Assembly (NCBI RefSeq): GCF_015222005.1
Contig: NZ_JADFFL010000003.1
Span: 124,001 to 188,000 of the forward strand
Origin: Mucilaginibacter myungsuensis
Lineage (GTDB): Bacteria > Bacteroidota > Bacteroidia > Sphingobacteriales > Sphingobacteriaceae
Reading direction: 5' to 3'
Length of the DNA stretch: 64,000 nucleotides
Shown here: piece after piece, positions 32,982 through 42,700 of the stretch
Numbering within the stretch: the stretch's first letter is position 1
Layout: each line of letters starts with the position of its first letter
Program-made: the position numbers and the translations under genes
The notes under the pieces: model-generated
What the model saw: only the letters and a program-made list of their open reading frames with translations
Database searches by the model: none
Told to the model about the DNA's origin: nothing

Positions 32982-35705
32982 CTAACCACCGATCACCGTC
33001 CGCGCTTTCTCCAACGCCCTATCCAACCCACTTGCATCCTTACCACCGGCAGTAGCAAAGAAAGGCTGACCGCCGCCACCGCCCTGGATCTCTTTTGCCA
33101 GATCGCGGATGATGTTGCCCGCGTTTAGGCCTTTCTCTTTCACCAGGTTCTCGGATACCATTACCGTAAGGCCGGGTTTGCCGTCTATCTCGGTGGCTAA
33201 TACCAGGTAAAGGTTATCTACGATGTCTTTGATCTGATAAGCCAAGCTCTTCACCGCATCGGCGTTGGGCAGGGCCACGCGCTGGGCGATGAAGTTAATG
33301 CCGTTGATGTTTTCGGCTTTGGCAGCTAACTCGGTCTTTAAGCCTGAGGCTTTTTCTAAAACCGACTTTTCTATTTCCTTTTTAAGACGAGTGTTCTCGT
33401 CTAACAGGGACTCTACGCTTTTGGCGATATCCTTAGGATTCTTCAACAGCTCTTTCAGCTGATGGACCAGCTTGTTCTGATCGTTAATATAGTTCTGCGC
33501 GGCGATACCCGTGATGGCCTCGATACGGCGTACACCTGCGGCTACGGCGCTCTCGGCAATGATCTTAAAGAAACCGATCTGGCCGGTAGCTTTTACGTGC
33601 GTACCGCCGCAAAGCTCTTTGCTAAAATCGTCATCAAAAGTGATCACACGTACGTAGTCGCCATATTTCTCGCCGAACAGGGCTGTTACGCCGCTGGTGA
33701 TGGCGATATTGTACTCTACGCTGCGTTCTTCTTTTAGCGGGATATTCTCGCGTACCTTTTGGTTCACGATGATCTCTATCTGGGCGATCTCCTCGTCTGT
33801 TACTTTGCTGAAGTGCGAAAAGTCAAAACGCAGGTACTCGCCATTCACTAACGATCCTTTTTGGTTGACGTGTGTGCCCAAAACCTGCTTCATGGCGGCA
33901 TGCAGCAAGTGGGTAGCACTGTGGTTACCCTCAATACTTCCGCGACGCTCAGCGTCAACGATAGCGGTCAGGGCGTCCTCCGGATTTTTAGGCAAAGTAT
34001 CTGTAAAGTGAACGATCAGGCCGTTCTCTTTTTTAGTATCTGTAATGTGTACGATATCGCCGTCAGGAAAAACCAACTCGCCGGTATCACCTACCTGGCC
34101 ACCGCTTTCGGCGTAGAAAGGTGTTTTATCCAACACCAGTTGGTATTGTTTTTTACCCTTAGCGGTCACTTTACGGTATTTAATAATGTGAGCAACGGTC
34201 TCGGTCTCATCGTATCCGGTGAACTCTACGCTGTCATCATCTTTTAATTGGATCCAATCGCCGGTATCAATAGCGGTAGCTGCGCGGGAGCGGGTCTTTT
34301 GTTCCTGTAGAGCAGTGTTATAATCTTCAATGTTGACAGAAAAACCTTTTTCACGAGCCATTAGCTCCGTCAAATCTATCGGGAAGCCATATGTATCTGA
34401 TAATTCGAATGCGAATGCACCAGCCACTTTGTTATTGCTCCTATCAACTGAGTAATCCCATCTATCGCTAATGAAGTCGTTTAATTCACCGGAATAGTCA
34501 GCAACGGATACTCCACCATCTTCAATAAAATAATTTTCAAATCGACGTATGCCAACTGATAACGTTCTCAAGAAAGCAACTTCTTCTTCCTTGATAACCT
34601 TCTGCACAAAATCCTTCTGAGAATACAACTCATCAAACACACCTTTAAACTGTTCGGCCAATAGCGGCACTAACTCGTTAAAGAACGGTTCTTTAAAGCC
34701 TAAGGTCTGATAGCTGTAGCGAACTGCCCTGCGCAAGATACGTCGGATCACATAGCCTGCTTTGTTACTTGCAGGTAACTGTCCATCGGCGATAGCAAAG
34801 CTGATAGCACGGATGTGATCAGCCATTACACGCATAGCTACGGCATCGTTCCAATCGGCATCGCCAGGTTTGGCGGCGCTGTTATATTTCTTACCGCTCT
34901 TCTCGGCGATGAATTGGATCATGCCTTGGAAAACGTCAGTATCATAATTAGACGACTTACCTTGCAGTACACGTACCAAACGTTCGAAGCCCATACCGGT
35001 ATCCACATGCTTAGCCGGCAACGGGTGCAGTGAACCATCCTTTACGCGGTTGAACTGCATGAATACGTTATTCCAGATCTCGATCACCTGGTCATGGTCT
35101 GCGTTCACCAAGGTTGCGCCGTCAACTTCAGCACGCTCGTTATCGGGGCGGCTGTCAAAGTGTATCTCCGAGCATGGTCCGCAAGGGCCGGTCTCGCCCA
35201 TTTCCCAAAAGTTATCTTTTTTATTGCCGGGCAGGATATGGTCGTCGGCTACGTATTGTTTCCAAAGGTTAAGGGTCTCGGTGTCTTTTTCTAAGCCCTC
35301 TTTGGAATCACCTTCAAAATAAGTAACGTATAGGCGGTCTTTATCCAGTCCGTAAACTTTGGTCAGCAGTTCCCAGCTCCAGTCGATAGCTTCTTTTTTA
35401 AAATAGTCGCCAAAGCTCCAGTTGCCCAGCATCTCGAACATGGTGTGGTGATAGGTGTCTATACCCACCTCTTCCAGGTCATTATGCTTGCCCGATACAC
35501 GCAGACAGCGTTGTGTATCGGCCACGCGGGGTGCCTTGGCCGGTGCTTCGCCCAAAAAGATATCCTTGAACTGGTTCATACCCGCGTTCGTGAACATCAG
35601 TGTAGGGTCGTTCTTCACAACAATTGGTGCCGAGGGCACTATGGTATGGCCTTTTTCAGCAAAAAAATCAAGAAAGGCCTGGCGTATCTCTTTAGCAATC
35701 ATCAT
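32982..35705 (-). CDS. alaS: Alanyl-tRNA synthetase
   Basis: About 907 residues. Two ATGs stand in tandem at 35705 and 35702; the second gives the standard MIAKEIRQAFLDFFAEKGH start. A TTG at 35714 is in frame but unlikely. Catalytic core: FTNAGMNQFKDIFLG near residue 40, TYHHTMFEMLGNWSFGDYFK near 88, GPCGPCSEIHFD near 160. Editing domain: HSATHLLHAAMKQVLGTHV near 570 with the ELCGGTHVKATGQIGFFKI zinc/editing motif near 670. The C-terminal C-Ala/DHHA1 part ends with GGGGQPFFATAGGKD. It charges tRNA-Ala. Full length for the family. Confidence 0.97.
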   Translation of the reverse strand: MMIAKEIRQAFLDFFAEKGHTIVPSAPIVVKNDPTLMFTNAGMNQFKDIFLGEAPAKAPRVADTQRCLRVSGKHNDLEEVGIDTYHHTMFEMLGNWSFGDYFKKEAIDWSWELLTKVYGLDKDRLYVTYFEGDSKEGLEKDTETLNLWKQYVADDHILPGNKKDNFWEMGETGPCGPCSEIHFDSRPDNERAEVDGATLVNADHDQVIEIWNNVFMQFNRVKDGSLHPLPAKHVDTGMGFERLVRVLQGKSSNYDTDVFQGMIQFIAEKSGKKYNSAAKPGDADWNDAVAMRVMADHIRAISFAIADGQLPASNKAGYVIRRILRRAVRYSYQTLGFKEPFFNELVPLLAEQFKGVFDELYSQKDFVQKVIKEEEVAFLRTLSVGIRRFENYFIEDGGVSVADYSGELNDFISDRWDYSVDRSNNKVAGAFAFELSDTYGFPIDLTELMAREKGFSVNIEDYNTALQEQKTRSRAATAIDTGDWIQLKDDDSVEFTGYDETETVAHIIKYRKVTAKGKKQYQLVLDKTPFYAESGGQVGDTGELVFPDGDIVHITDTKKENGLIVHFTDTLPKNPEDALTAIVDAERRGSIEGNHSATHLLHAAMKQVLGTHVNQKGSLVNGEYLRFDFSHFSKVTDEEIAQIEIIVNQKVRENIPLKEERSVEYNIAITSGVTALFGEKYGDYVRVITFDDDFSKELCGGTHVKATGQIGFFKIIAESAVAAGVRRIEAITGIAAQNYINDQNKLVHQLKELLKNPKDIAKSVESLLDENTRLKKEIEKSVLEKASGLKTELAAKAENINGINFIAQRVALPNADAVKSLAYQIKDIVDNLYLVLATEIDGKPGLTVMVSENLVKEKGLNAGNIIRDLAKEIQGGGGGQPFFATAGGKDASGLDRALEKARTVIGG

Positions 35706-36368
35706 AGTGGGCAAATGTAGTTATTAGTCGGGAAGTCCGAAAGTCCTGAAGTCGGGAAGTTTCTGTTCCCACACTTCAAAAGTTATGTCAGTCTGAGCTT
35801 GTCGAAGACTCGTCCGCTTGAAGAGCAGTGTAGCTCTTCCGGCCTGTATTTCATTAGGACAGGCGGTGTGCTGTATTATCGTCAGTGGATGTCACTTTCT
35901 TTTTTCCGCAAAAAGAAAGTAACCAAAGAAAAGCTCCCGGCGGTGGGACTTTCCTACAAAGGTCTGTGCTTTGGCAGGTACAGTGGTTGCCGGAAACTCC
36001 CAGTGCCGGAGGAAGAAAGGTGCCGTTAGGTCGTCACAGCAGATATTTGTTCAAGTTATTTTCCCTTCTCCGACAGCGAACGGCTTACGGGTGAGGGGCG
36101 ACAGAACTGATGGCCTGTGCGTGGGCAAAGGGCATTAGCTTGGCGCAGAAGCGAGGGTTGCGGGTGCGTAGCGGGGCGTCAAGGTACCGCCCTGTGGTTC
36201 TGTCGGCCCTGCAGGGTAAGGGCCTGTGCGGCAAGGGAAGCATTTCGCTGTCTTGAATTTTGGTTACTTTTTTTCAAGAAAAAGTGACTAAGTGTAAAGG
36301 TCCGTCACACAAAAAAGGCGCTGAGCAAACCCTCAACGCCTTTCCCTTTGTTTATTATTTAATCAATA
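35706..36368. other. Long repeat-bearing intergenic region
   Basis: No convincing gene in about 660 bases. Left to right: a GTCGGGAAGTCCGAAAGTCC stutter (35726-35760); one arm of the TGAGCTTGTCGAAG repeat (35784-35812); an element of about 400 bases whose ends are inverse copies, ACTTTCTTTTTTCCGCAAAA (35892-35911) continuing AAGAAAGTAACCAAAG, and TTTTGGTTACTTTTTTTCAA (36257-36276) continuing GAAAAAGTGAC; and the terminator of the next gene. The interior is GC-rich with short ORFs that do not look like protein. Confidence 0.6.
36312..36345 (-). terminator. Terminator of the Lys/Ala-rich protein gene
   Basis: Minus-strand stem AAAGGCGTTGAGG - GTTTG - CTCAGCGCCTTTTTT followed by a T-tract, 24 bases after the stop codon. 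Confidence 0.85.
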
Positions 36369-37007
36369 TTACGCTGCCGACTTTTTAGCGGCAGTGGTTC
36401 TCTTTTTAGCTGCGGTCGCGGCCTTGTCGGCTTTTGCAGCTACTGTCTTTTTAGCTGACGACGCTGCGTTGTTCACCTTAGCTGACGCTTTTTCGCTGGT
36501 CGACTTGGCTTTGTCTACCGCTTTTGCGGCTGTAATTTTGGCTTTGTCAGTGGCTTTAGCAGTGTCGGCTTTGGTTTGGGCTACGGCTTTGTCGGCTTTG
36601 GCTTTGTCAGTGGCTTTAGCAGTGTCGGCTTTGGTTTGGGCTACGGCTTTGTCGGCTTTGGCTTTTACATCGGCGGCTTTAGTTTTAGCGGTGGCTACCT
36701 TTTCTTTGGCGCTGTCTTTTGCGTCGGCTACTTTGGCCTTGGCGGAATCTTTGGTTTCAGCCACTTTAGTTTTGGTGGTGCTTGTTGCTTTATTCGCTTT
36801 GGCGGTCACATTTGCCTTTGTAGCTGTCGCTTTTTTTGTTGCGCTGGCTTTTTTAGCTGTTACTGCTTTTTTAATATCCGATACTTTATCGGCTGTAGCT
36901 TCTTTTATATCTTCGGCTTTATCTGTTGTATCATCCCAAAGGCTTGATATGGCGTCTCCTACTTTAGCGAAAAAGCCTTTTTCTTCTTGTTGTTTGCTCG
37001 TTCTCAT
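36369..37007 (-). CDS. Lys/Ala-rich repetitive protein (histone H1/LEA-like composition)
   Basis: A 212-residue protein starting at ATG 37007 (MRTSKQQEEKGFFAKVGDAI). Residues 1-45 form an amphipathic segment with SSLWDDTTDKAEDIKEATAD; the remainder is built almost only of K, A, T, D, S and V in heptad-like KA(D/K) phrases, ending TAAKKRTTAAKKSAA. It contains a perfect 20-residue tandem duplication encoded by an identical 60-base repeat (36541-36660). Such proteins may bind DNA (H1-like) or be helical stress proteins. A longer upstream reading to 37343 crosses the start of the opposite gene and is not supported. The 263-codon antisense ORF over this gene is a composition artefact. Confidence 0.75.
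   Translation of the reverse strand: MRTSKQQEEKGFFAKVGDAISSLWDDTTDKAEDIKEATADKVSDIKKAVTAKKASATKKATATKANVTAKANKATSTTKTKVAETKDSAKAKVADAKDSAKEKVATAKTKAADVKAKADKAVAQTKADTAKATDKAKADKAVAQTKADTAKATDKAKITAAKAVDKAKSTSEKASAKVNNAASSAKKTVAAKADKAATAAKKRTTAAKKSAA
36541..36660. repeat. Perfect 60-bp tandem duplication in coding sequence
   Basis: Bases 36541-36600 and 36601-36660 are identical over all 60 positions. On the minus strand they encode the 20-residue unit ADKAVAQTKADTAKATDKAK twice, keeping the reading frame. Perfect identity, including third positions, means the duplication is recent or kept alike by recombination. Confidence 0.97.
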
Positions 37008-37114
37008 CTTCGTATTTTTTAGGTTAAACTTGTTAATATCCAGTAATAACCGTGCCATTCGGCCGTGCTCGGTCGCAAACCCACCTGATGTTCCGTATTT
37101 TGGTTTATTAAGTG

Positions 37115-37122
37115 TATTTTTG
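37115..37122 (+). promoter_or_regulatory. -7 box before the RluA-family gene
   Basis: TATTTTTG, a full TAnnTTTG match, 59 bases before the ATG at 37182. No TTTG at the usual 19-base distance. Confidence 0.4.
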
Positions 37123-37181
37123 CAGGCTAAAAACGGCTGTAAGCTGTTCAATAAACTGAACACTAAGGCTGATGTATCGAT

Positions 37182-37901
37182 ATGAAAATTCCAAAATTTG
37201 CCGACCTGATCTTGTTCGAGGATGATGACATCATTGTAGTGAACAAACCGCCGTTCATCAGCTCGCTGGACGAACGAGAAGGCGGCGAGATCAATATGCT
37301 GCGCCTGGCTAAACAATATTCTGACGACGCGCAGGTGTGTCACCGCTTAGATAAAGAGACCTCTGGCGCGTTAATTATCGCCAAAAATCCCGAGGCTTAT
37401 CGTACGATATCCATGCAGTTCGAGAAACGGAAGATCAATAAGGTATATCATGCAGTGATCGAGGGTACGCATGTGTTCGAGGATCTGTTTATAGACCTGC
37501 CTATCCTGAATAGCGGTAAAGGCAACGTGTCTATCAGTCGCCAAGAGGGTAAACGCGCCGAAACCTGGTTCAAGTCGATCAAGTTCTTTAAACATTATAC
37601 GCTGACAGAGTGCCGCCCGGTGACCGGTCGTATGCACCAGATCCGTATCCACCTGGCTACCCAGCAGGCCGCTATTGCTGGTGACGAGATGTATCGCGGC
37701 AAGCCGGTATTCCTATCAGCCTTAAAACGTAAGTATCATTTAGGTAAAGATCAGGAGGAGCTTCCGATCATGAAACGCTTCGCGCTGCACGCCTATCAAG
37801 TCACCTTTAAATTGATGAATGGGGAGGATGTGACGATACATGCGCCCTATCCGAAGGATTTTGAGACTTTGTTGAAGTTGTTGGAGAAGTTTGATTCTTG
37901 A
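37182..37901 (+). CDS. RluA-family 23S rRNA/tRNA pseudouridine synthase
   Basis: A 239-residue protein. The catalytic-Asp motif is VCHRLDKETSGALIIAKN near residue 55, preceded by IIVVNKPPFISS near 20, and the C-terminal RPVTGRMHQIRIHLA near 144 matches RluA/C/D. It lacks the S4 domain of RluC/D at the N-terminus and is shorter than those, so it is a minimal RluA-type enzyme. Target uridine cannot be assigned. Divergent from the Lys/Ala-rich gene; followed by stutter repeats and a terminator at 37987. Confidence 0.88.
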   Translation: MKIPKFADLILFEDDDIIVVNKPPFISSLDEREGGEINMLRLAKQYSDDAQVCHRLDKETSGALIIAKNPEAYRTISMQFEKRKINKVYHAVIEGTHVFEDLFIDLPILNSGKGNVSISRQEGKRAETWFKSIKFFKHYTLTECRPVTGRMHQIRIHLATQQAAIAGDEMYRGKPVFLSALKRKYHLGKDQEELPIMKRFALHAYQVTFKLMNGEDVTIHAPYPKDFETLLKLLEKFDS

Positions 37902-37903
37902 TG

Positions 37904-37975
37904 AATGCGAAAGGCGGAATGCCAATTGCGAAATGCCATTAGTACAATGTCATTGTGAGGAACGAAGCATGACAT
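37904..37975. repeat. Stutter GCGAAAGGCGGAATGCC and a CATTGTGAGGAACGAAGC repeat
   Basis: ATGCGAAAGGCGGAATGCCA and ATTGCGAAATGCCATT are phrase repeats of each other (37907-37940). The following TCATTGTGAGGAACGAAGCA (37949-37968) is of another widespread intergenic type. No gene. Confidence 0.55.
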
Positions 37976-37986
37976 TGCTTTATAAT

Positions 37987-38029
37987 AAAGAACGGCCTTG
38001 CGATACTGATCGCAAAGCCGTTCTTTTTG
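37987..38029. terminator. Bidirectional terminator
   Basis: AAAGAACGGC-CTTGCGAT-ACTG-ATCGCAAA-GCCGTTCTTTTTG: long stem with A and T tracts, between the convergent RluA-family and outer-membrane protein genes. Confidence 0.88.
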
Positions 38030-38041
38030 TTGACTGATAGG

Positions 38042-38604
38042 TTATAACCCAAAACTGTAAGCGACCCTTAATCCGGCAAAGCCGTAGTTATCGCTGCCTT
38101 CCCCTATTAGGTGTTCGTATTTGGCGCCTATGTCCCAGGCATTTTTCGCATATCCAACAGAAGCCGCCAGGTCGGCTTTGGTGTTGCCGTATTTAAAGGT
38201 CTCGAAGGCTGCACCAGCCTCACCTGCAACATAGATCTTGGACGATAAAAATGTTTTGATACCCAATTTTACCGGTACGATGCCTTTAGCATCGGAAACC
38301 TCCCTGAAAGTGTAGCCGGTGGCTGAGAAATTGTACTCGATGTGTCTCTTACCGAAGAAATTGTAGTAGCCTGATGTAAATGTGAGTGCTGAGCATTCGC
38401 CGATCGCGTATTGTAGCCTTGGGGTTATACCCATACCAAACCCGGTGGTGTATTTTAAATAATTGCTTGTGGGCACCGTAGCCTCTACCCCGATACCTAA
38501 ACGCCAGCGACTGTCTGATGATGTGTTTGCGCCTTTAAAGCACTTGGTGATAAGAGGAACAGAACTGATAAGATCGCGGTGAGCGATAAGCATTTGTTTT
38601 TCAT
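38042..38604 (-). pseudogene. Outer-membrane beta-barrel protein with frameshift at the signal-peptide junction
   Basis: The open frame that covers the mature barrel begins with an unlikely sequence (MLIAHRDLISS). In the other frame, ATG at 38604 gives a textbook signal peptide MKNKCLSLTAILSVLFLLSP followed by SALKAQT, after which it fails. Joining the frames near 38524-38529 restores SALKAQT-SSDSRWRLGIGVE, the same junction as the intact paralogue at 38745-39263 (VKAQTTSDSPWRLGIGVE). One base is missing. The mature domain (about 160 residues, ending GFAGLRVAYSFGL) is otherwise sound, so the loss is recent, or it is a sequencing error. Restored length is 187 residues. Confidence 0.78.
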
Positions 38605-38687
38605 ATTGATCTAAGTTGTTATATGTGCAAGGAAAACGGGGTTAACTATTGGTTATTATCAACATTTCCGTTAAAATATGTAAACGC

Positions 38688-38725
38688 AGAACGCCCTCGC
38701 GATATCACATCGGGAGGGCGTTCTT
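38688..38725 (-). terminator. Hairpin after the intact outer-membrane protein gene
   Basis: AGAACGCCCTC - 15-base loop - GAGGGCGTTCT, 20 bases after the stop of the gene at 38745-39263. The T-tract is poor. Confidence 0.6.
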
Positions 38726-38744
38726 GGTTGCGGCTGATCAGCTA

Positions 38745-39263
38745 TTATAAACCGAAGCCGTATGCTACACGCAGGGCTGCAAAACCGTAGTTATTGCTCT
38801 GACCTGAAAAATTCTCGTAACGGGCACCGACATCCCAAGAGTGGTTAGAGTAACCTAAACCTGGTGATAATAACAATTTAGTGTTTTTGTTAAGTCCTGT
38901 GGTTTCAAAACCGGCACCAGCTTCTGCGCCAAAGTAGAACTTATCTACAAAGTAAGCTTTAATACCAACTTTTACTGGTACGATACCAGCTGATGAAAGA
39001 CCGCTATTACCTTTAGGGAATAAATTGTAATAACCTGATGTTAAAGTATAAGCTAAACCTTTGTCAGCTCCATATTGTAAACGAGCGGTACCACCAATAC
39101 CAATATTTGAAGCGTCATGTAATTTACCAACAGGTGCAATACCTTCTACGCCAATACCTAAGCGCCATGGGCTATCAGATGTAGTTTGAGCTTTAACTTG
39201 TGTTCCGAATAAAATGGCTACTGCTGCAACAGCCGATGCCAAAAATTTAGTTGATGTTTTCAT
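38745..39263 (-). CDS. Outer-membrane beta-barrel protein
   Basis: A 172-residue protein: signal peptide 1-25 (TQVKAQ), then eight-strand-type barrel sequence beginning SPWRLGIGVEGIAPVGKLHD and ending NNYGFAALRVAYGFGL with an aromatic C-terminal strand. It is about half identical to the frameshifted neighbour at 38042-38604, so the two arose by tandem duplication. AT content and codon use are softer than the neighbour's. Function unknown; OmpW/OprF-like small barrels are the nearest general class. Confidence 0.8.
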   Translation of the reverse strand: MKTSTKFLASAVAAVAILFGTQVKAQTTSDSPWRLGIGVEGIAPVGKLHDASNIGIGGTARLQYGADKGLAYTLTSGYYNLFPKGNSGLSSAGIVPVKVGIKAYFVDKFYFGAEAGAGFETTGLNKNTKLLLSPGLGYSNHSWDVGARYENFSGQSNNYGFAALRVAYGFGL

Positions 39264-39656
39264 TTTCTGTTTTCTTTAGTGAACAATTATTTAGATTGTT
39301 GTACTTAACCCTTTGCAAAGCCTTTGCCAAAAACTGCCACAGAACCCGGATACCATATCGGTATAACGTTCGGATGACAATTAACGGTAACAGGTACGTT
39401 ACCTATTAAACGTTGTAAATCAGCGCAAAAAGGGTTAGAATTTGATAAGATATTGCCTTCTTCATCTTAGTGTCAGGTTTACACTTGCGGACTTTATGGC
39501 ACGATTGTCAGTGCAAAAAGTGTTCAGTTTCGATGGCAGAAATTGTCTACTATAGCAGATATCCAATTTATAATATATTGATATACTGCAAATTATGAAA
39601 TTTAGATGAAATTATCACTGACAGTAATAGGCTATTACTGTCAGTCATGACATAAA
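39264..39656. other. Non-coding region with inverted repeats
   Basis: No gene seen. It holds GGTAAC-AGGTAC-GTTACC (about 39388-39405), an ATACC/GGTAT pair (about 39350-39364), and the perfect 14-base palindrome at 39617-39645 annotated separately. No clear TAnnTTTG promoter for the leftward barrel gene was found. Confidence 0.55.
39617..39645. promoter_or_regulatory. Perfect 14-base inverted repeat with one-base centre
   Basis: ACTGACAGTAATAG - G - CTATTACTGTCAGT. The arms pair without mismatch and without a real loop, which suits a dimeric protein's binding site or a cruciform better than an RNA terminator. It is followed ten bases later by a separate GC-rich terminator. Confidence 0.6.
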
Positions 39657-39692
39657 AAACGGCCGTCCACTAATGCGGACGGCCGTCGATAT
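39656..39692 (-). terminator. Terminator of the RND efflux operon
   Basis: Minus strand: CGACGGCCGTCC - GCATTAGT - GGACGGCCGTTTTTTATG; strong stem with T-tract, 20 bases after the permease stop. Confidence 0.92.
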
Positions 39693-39710
39693 TTTATTAG
39701 ATCGTATTAT

Positions 39711-42700
39711 TTAGTGGAGGGTGTCGTCATCCTCTTTATAATTCTTGGCCAGTTCGGCCAGTTTCTCTTTGCCGTAAGCATATTTGGTGATCAGGTAATA
39801 TAGTACCGGCACAATAAATATAGCCAGCAAGGTTGCCGAAAGCATACCGCCGAATACCGTCCAACCAATGGTTTTACGTGATTCGGCACCAGCACCTGAC
39901 GCCCATAACAATGGGGCGACACCCAAGATAAATGCCAGCGATGTCATGATGATCGGCCTTAAACGGAGTTTCACGGCTTCGAGCGTTGCTTTTTCCAGAT
40001 CCATACCTTTATCCACCCGCTCTTTGGCAAACTCCACGATCAGGATCGCGTTCTTTGCCGCCAGACCTATCAGTGTGATCAGACCGATCTGCGCGTAAAC
40101 GTTATTGGTCAAACCTTTAAAAAAGGTCAGGAACAGGATCGCTCCAAAGGCGCCCAGCGGTACGGCTAACAATACCGAGAACGGTACCGACCAGCTCTCG
40201 TACAAGGCTGCCAGGAACAGGAATACGAAGCCGATAGACAGCGCAAAGATGTACACGGTTTTAGAACCTGACAGTTTTTCCTCACGGCTCAAGCCCGAGA
40301 ACTCGTAACCGTAACCTTGAGGTAAGGTCTGTGCTGCAACTTCCTCTAAAGCCTTCATTGCGTCACCACTACTGTAGCCGGGGGCCGCATTACCGTTGAT
40401 CTCGGCCGAGCGGAACAGGTTGTAGTGGGATATCAATGGCGCGTTCTCAATGATCTTGTAGGATGTTACCGCGCTTAATGGCACCATACCTCCTGCATCA
40501 TTGCGGACGAAGTATTGGCCAAGGTTGTCCATATTAGTACGGTAGTTGGTATCGGCCTGCGCCACCACACGGAAGTTACGCCCGTAGACCGTAAAGTCGT
40601 TGATATAGGCACTACCCAGATAAGTTTGCAGGGCATTGTTAACGTCAGATAACCTCACGCCTATCTTCTTCACTTTCTCACGGTCTATCGTCAGCTGGTA
40701 AGCCGGTGTACGCGCGGTAAAGAACGAGAACGGTGCAGCTATTTCCTTACGTTTCCTTAACTCACCCAAGAAGTTGTTCAGCGCACGCTCAAAGTTCTTG
40801 ATGTCGCCGCCTGCTTCACGCTCCTGAAAGATGAACGAGAAACCACCCGTGTTACCCAAACCAGGGATAGCCGGTGGCGATATCACCACCGTATTGGCTT
40901 CTTTAATAGTACCGAGTTTCTTTTTAAATATACTGATCAGCGAGTCCTTTTGGGTCTCTGGTGTTTTACGTTCATCCCAGGGTTTAAGCTGAACGAATAT
41001 GGTAGCACTGTTAGATTTGGTCGCGAAGTTTACCGCGTTCAAACCACCCAGGGCGGCGTAGTGGTTCACGCCCGGGATGCTGTCCATGATCTTCATCATC
41101 TTATTCAACACGGCAACCGTACGTTCGGTCGATGAACCTTCGGGAAGGTCATAGGTGACAATGATCCGGCCTTCATCCTCCAGCGGGATAAAGCCTGCTG
41201 ATTTAGACTTGAACAGCATCACCGTACCTACAATAATGCAGACCAGTATCACTATAACAAATTTGGAGTTCTTGATACCCCTGTCTACACCGTTACGGTA
41301 TTTTCCGGTCACCCTGTCGAACCATGTATTGAACTTGTAAAAGAACTTATTTAAGCCAGTCGAATTCTCATCTATCTTATGCGGTTTCAACAACAGGATA
41401 CATAAGGCAGGTGTAAGCGAAAGGGCAACGAAGGCTGAGATCAGTACAGAAATAGCGATGGTGATCGCAAACTGTTGATACAACCTGCCTACTATACCGG
41501 GCACAAATCCTACCGGAACAAATACCGCTGCTAAGATCAAGGCAATGGCGATAACCGGTGCCGATATATCACGCATGGCATGCAGGGTAGCCTCTTTAGG
41601 GGTCATGCCCTTTTCGTCCATATAATGCTGAACGGACTCCACCACCACAATGGCGTCATCCACTACAATACCGATCGCCAGTACAAAACCAAATAGCGTT
41701 AAAGTATTAATGGTAAAGTGCAGCGGGATAAAGAAGATGAACGTACCGATGATGGATACCGGGATAGCCAGTACAGGGATCAGCGTCGTCCTCCAGTTCT
41801 GTAAGAACAGAAATACTACTACAATAACCAATATCAGGGCCACTACCAAGGTCTCTATCACCTCGTGTAAGGATACCTTTACTACGGTCACCGCCTCAAA
41901 AGGCACTACATAAGCAACGTCAGCCGGAAATTGCTTTTTCAACTGCTCCATGGTAGCTACCACGTTGTCAGCGGTCTCGATCGCGTTACTGCCCGGTGCC
42001 TGGTAAACCAACAGGTACGATGCACGCTTACCGTCAATAAAAGAGTTACCCGCATAGTTGAATTTACCCAATTCCACACGTGCCACGTCCTTCAGGTGCA
42101 CTACCGAGCCATTAGCGGCCTGCGTCTTTACTACAATGTTCTCAAATTCTTCCTTAGTCACCAAACGGCCTTTTACCAGTACGGTGTACTCAAAGGTCTG
42201 CCCTTTTTGGGCCGGGGTAGCCCCAATGGTACCAGCGGCTACCTGCGCGTTCTGCTCTTGCAGGGCGGCGGTAACTTCGGCTGCGGTCATATTCAAGGCG
42301 GCCAGTTTATTCGGATTCAGCCAAATACGCATACTAAAGTCATCGGCACGGGTAAAAACGTCACCTACACCTTTGGTACGCAGTAAGGCATCCTTTATAA
42401 ATATGTTAGCGTAGTTATCTGTAAAAGTTACATCGTGGCTGCCTTTTGGCGAATACATCGCCACCAGCATCAGGATGCTTGGGTTACGTTTACGTACGGT
42501 TAAACCTAAACGCTGCACCTCTTGCGGGAGCGTTGGCGTAGCGATACCTACACGGTTCTGTACGTCAAGGGCGGCAATGTTAATATCGGTACCAACCTCA
42601 AAGTTCACCGTCATGCTCATCTGGCCGTTGCCGGTACTGTTACTTTGCAGGTAGGTCATGCCCGGGGTACCGTTCACCTGCACCTCAATAGGCGTGGCTA

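Noticed and set aside
35706..36368. Remnant of an insertion sequence gene
   Set aside because: Ends are inverse, but no transposase fragment is readable in any frame.
36394..37185. 263-codon rightward ORF rich in Leu, Ala, Val and Phe
   Set aside because: It is the antisense of the Lys/Ala-rich gene; its length and hydrophobicity follow from the GCT/TTT-rich complement, and it has no motif.
39470..39530. Sigma-54 promoter suggested by TGGCACGATTGTCAGTGC
   Set aside because: The GG to GC distance is not the required 10 bases, and no gene follows in that direction.
42058..42414. 118-codon ORF opposite the RND permease
   Set aside because: Frame shadow of a strongly conserved gene on the other strand.
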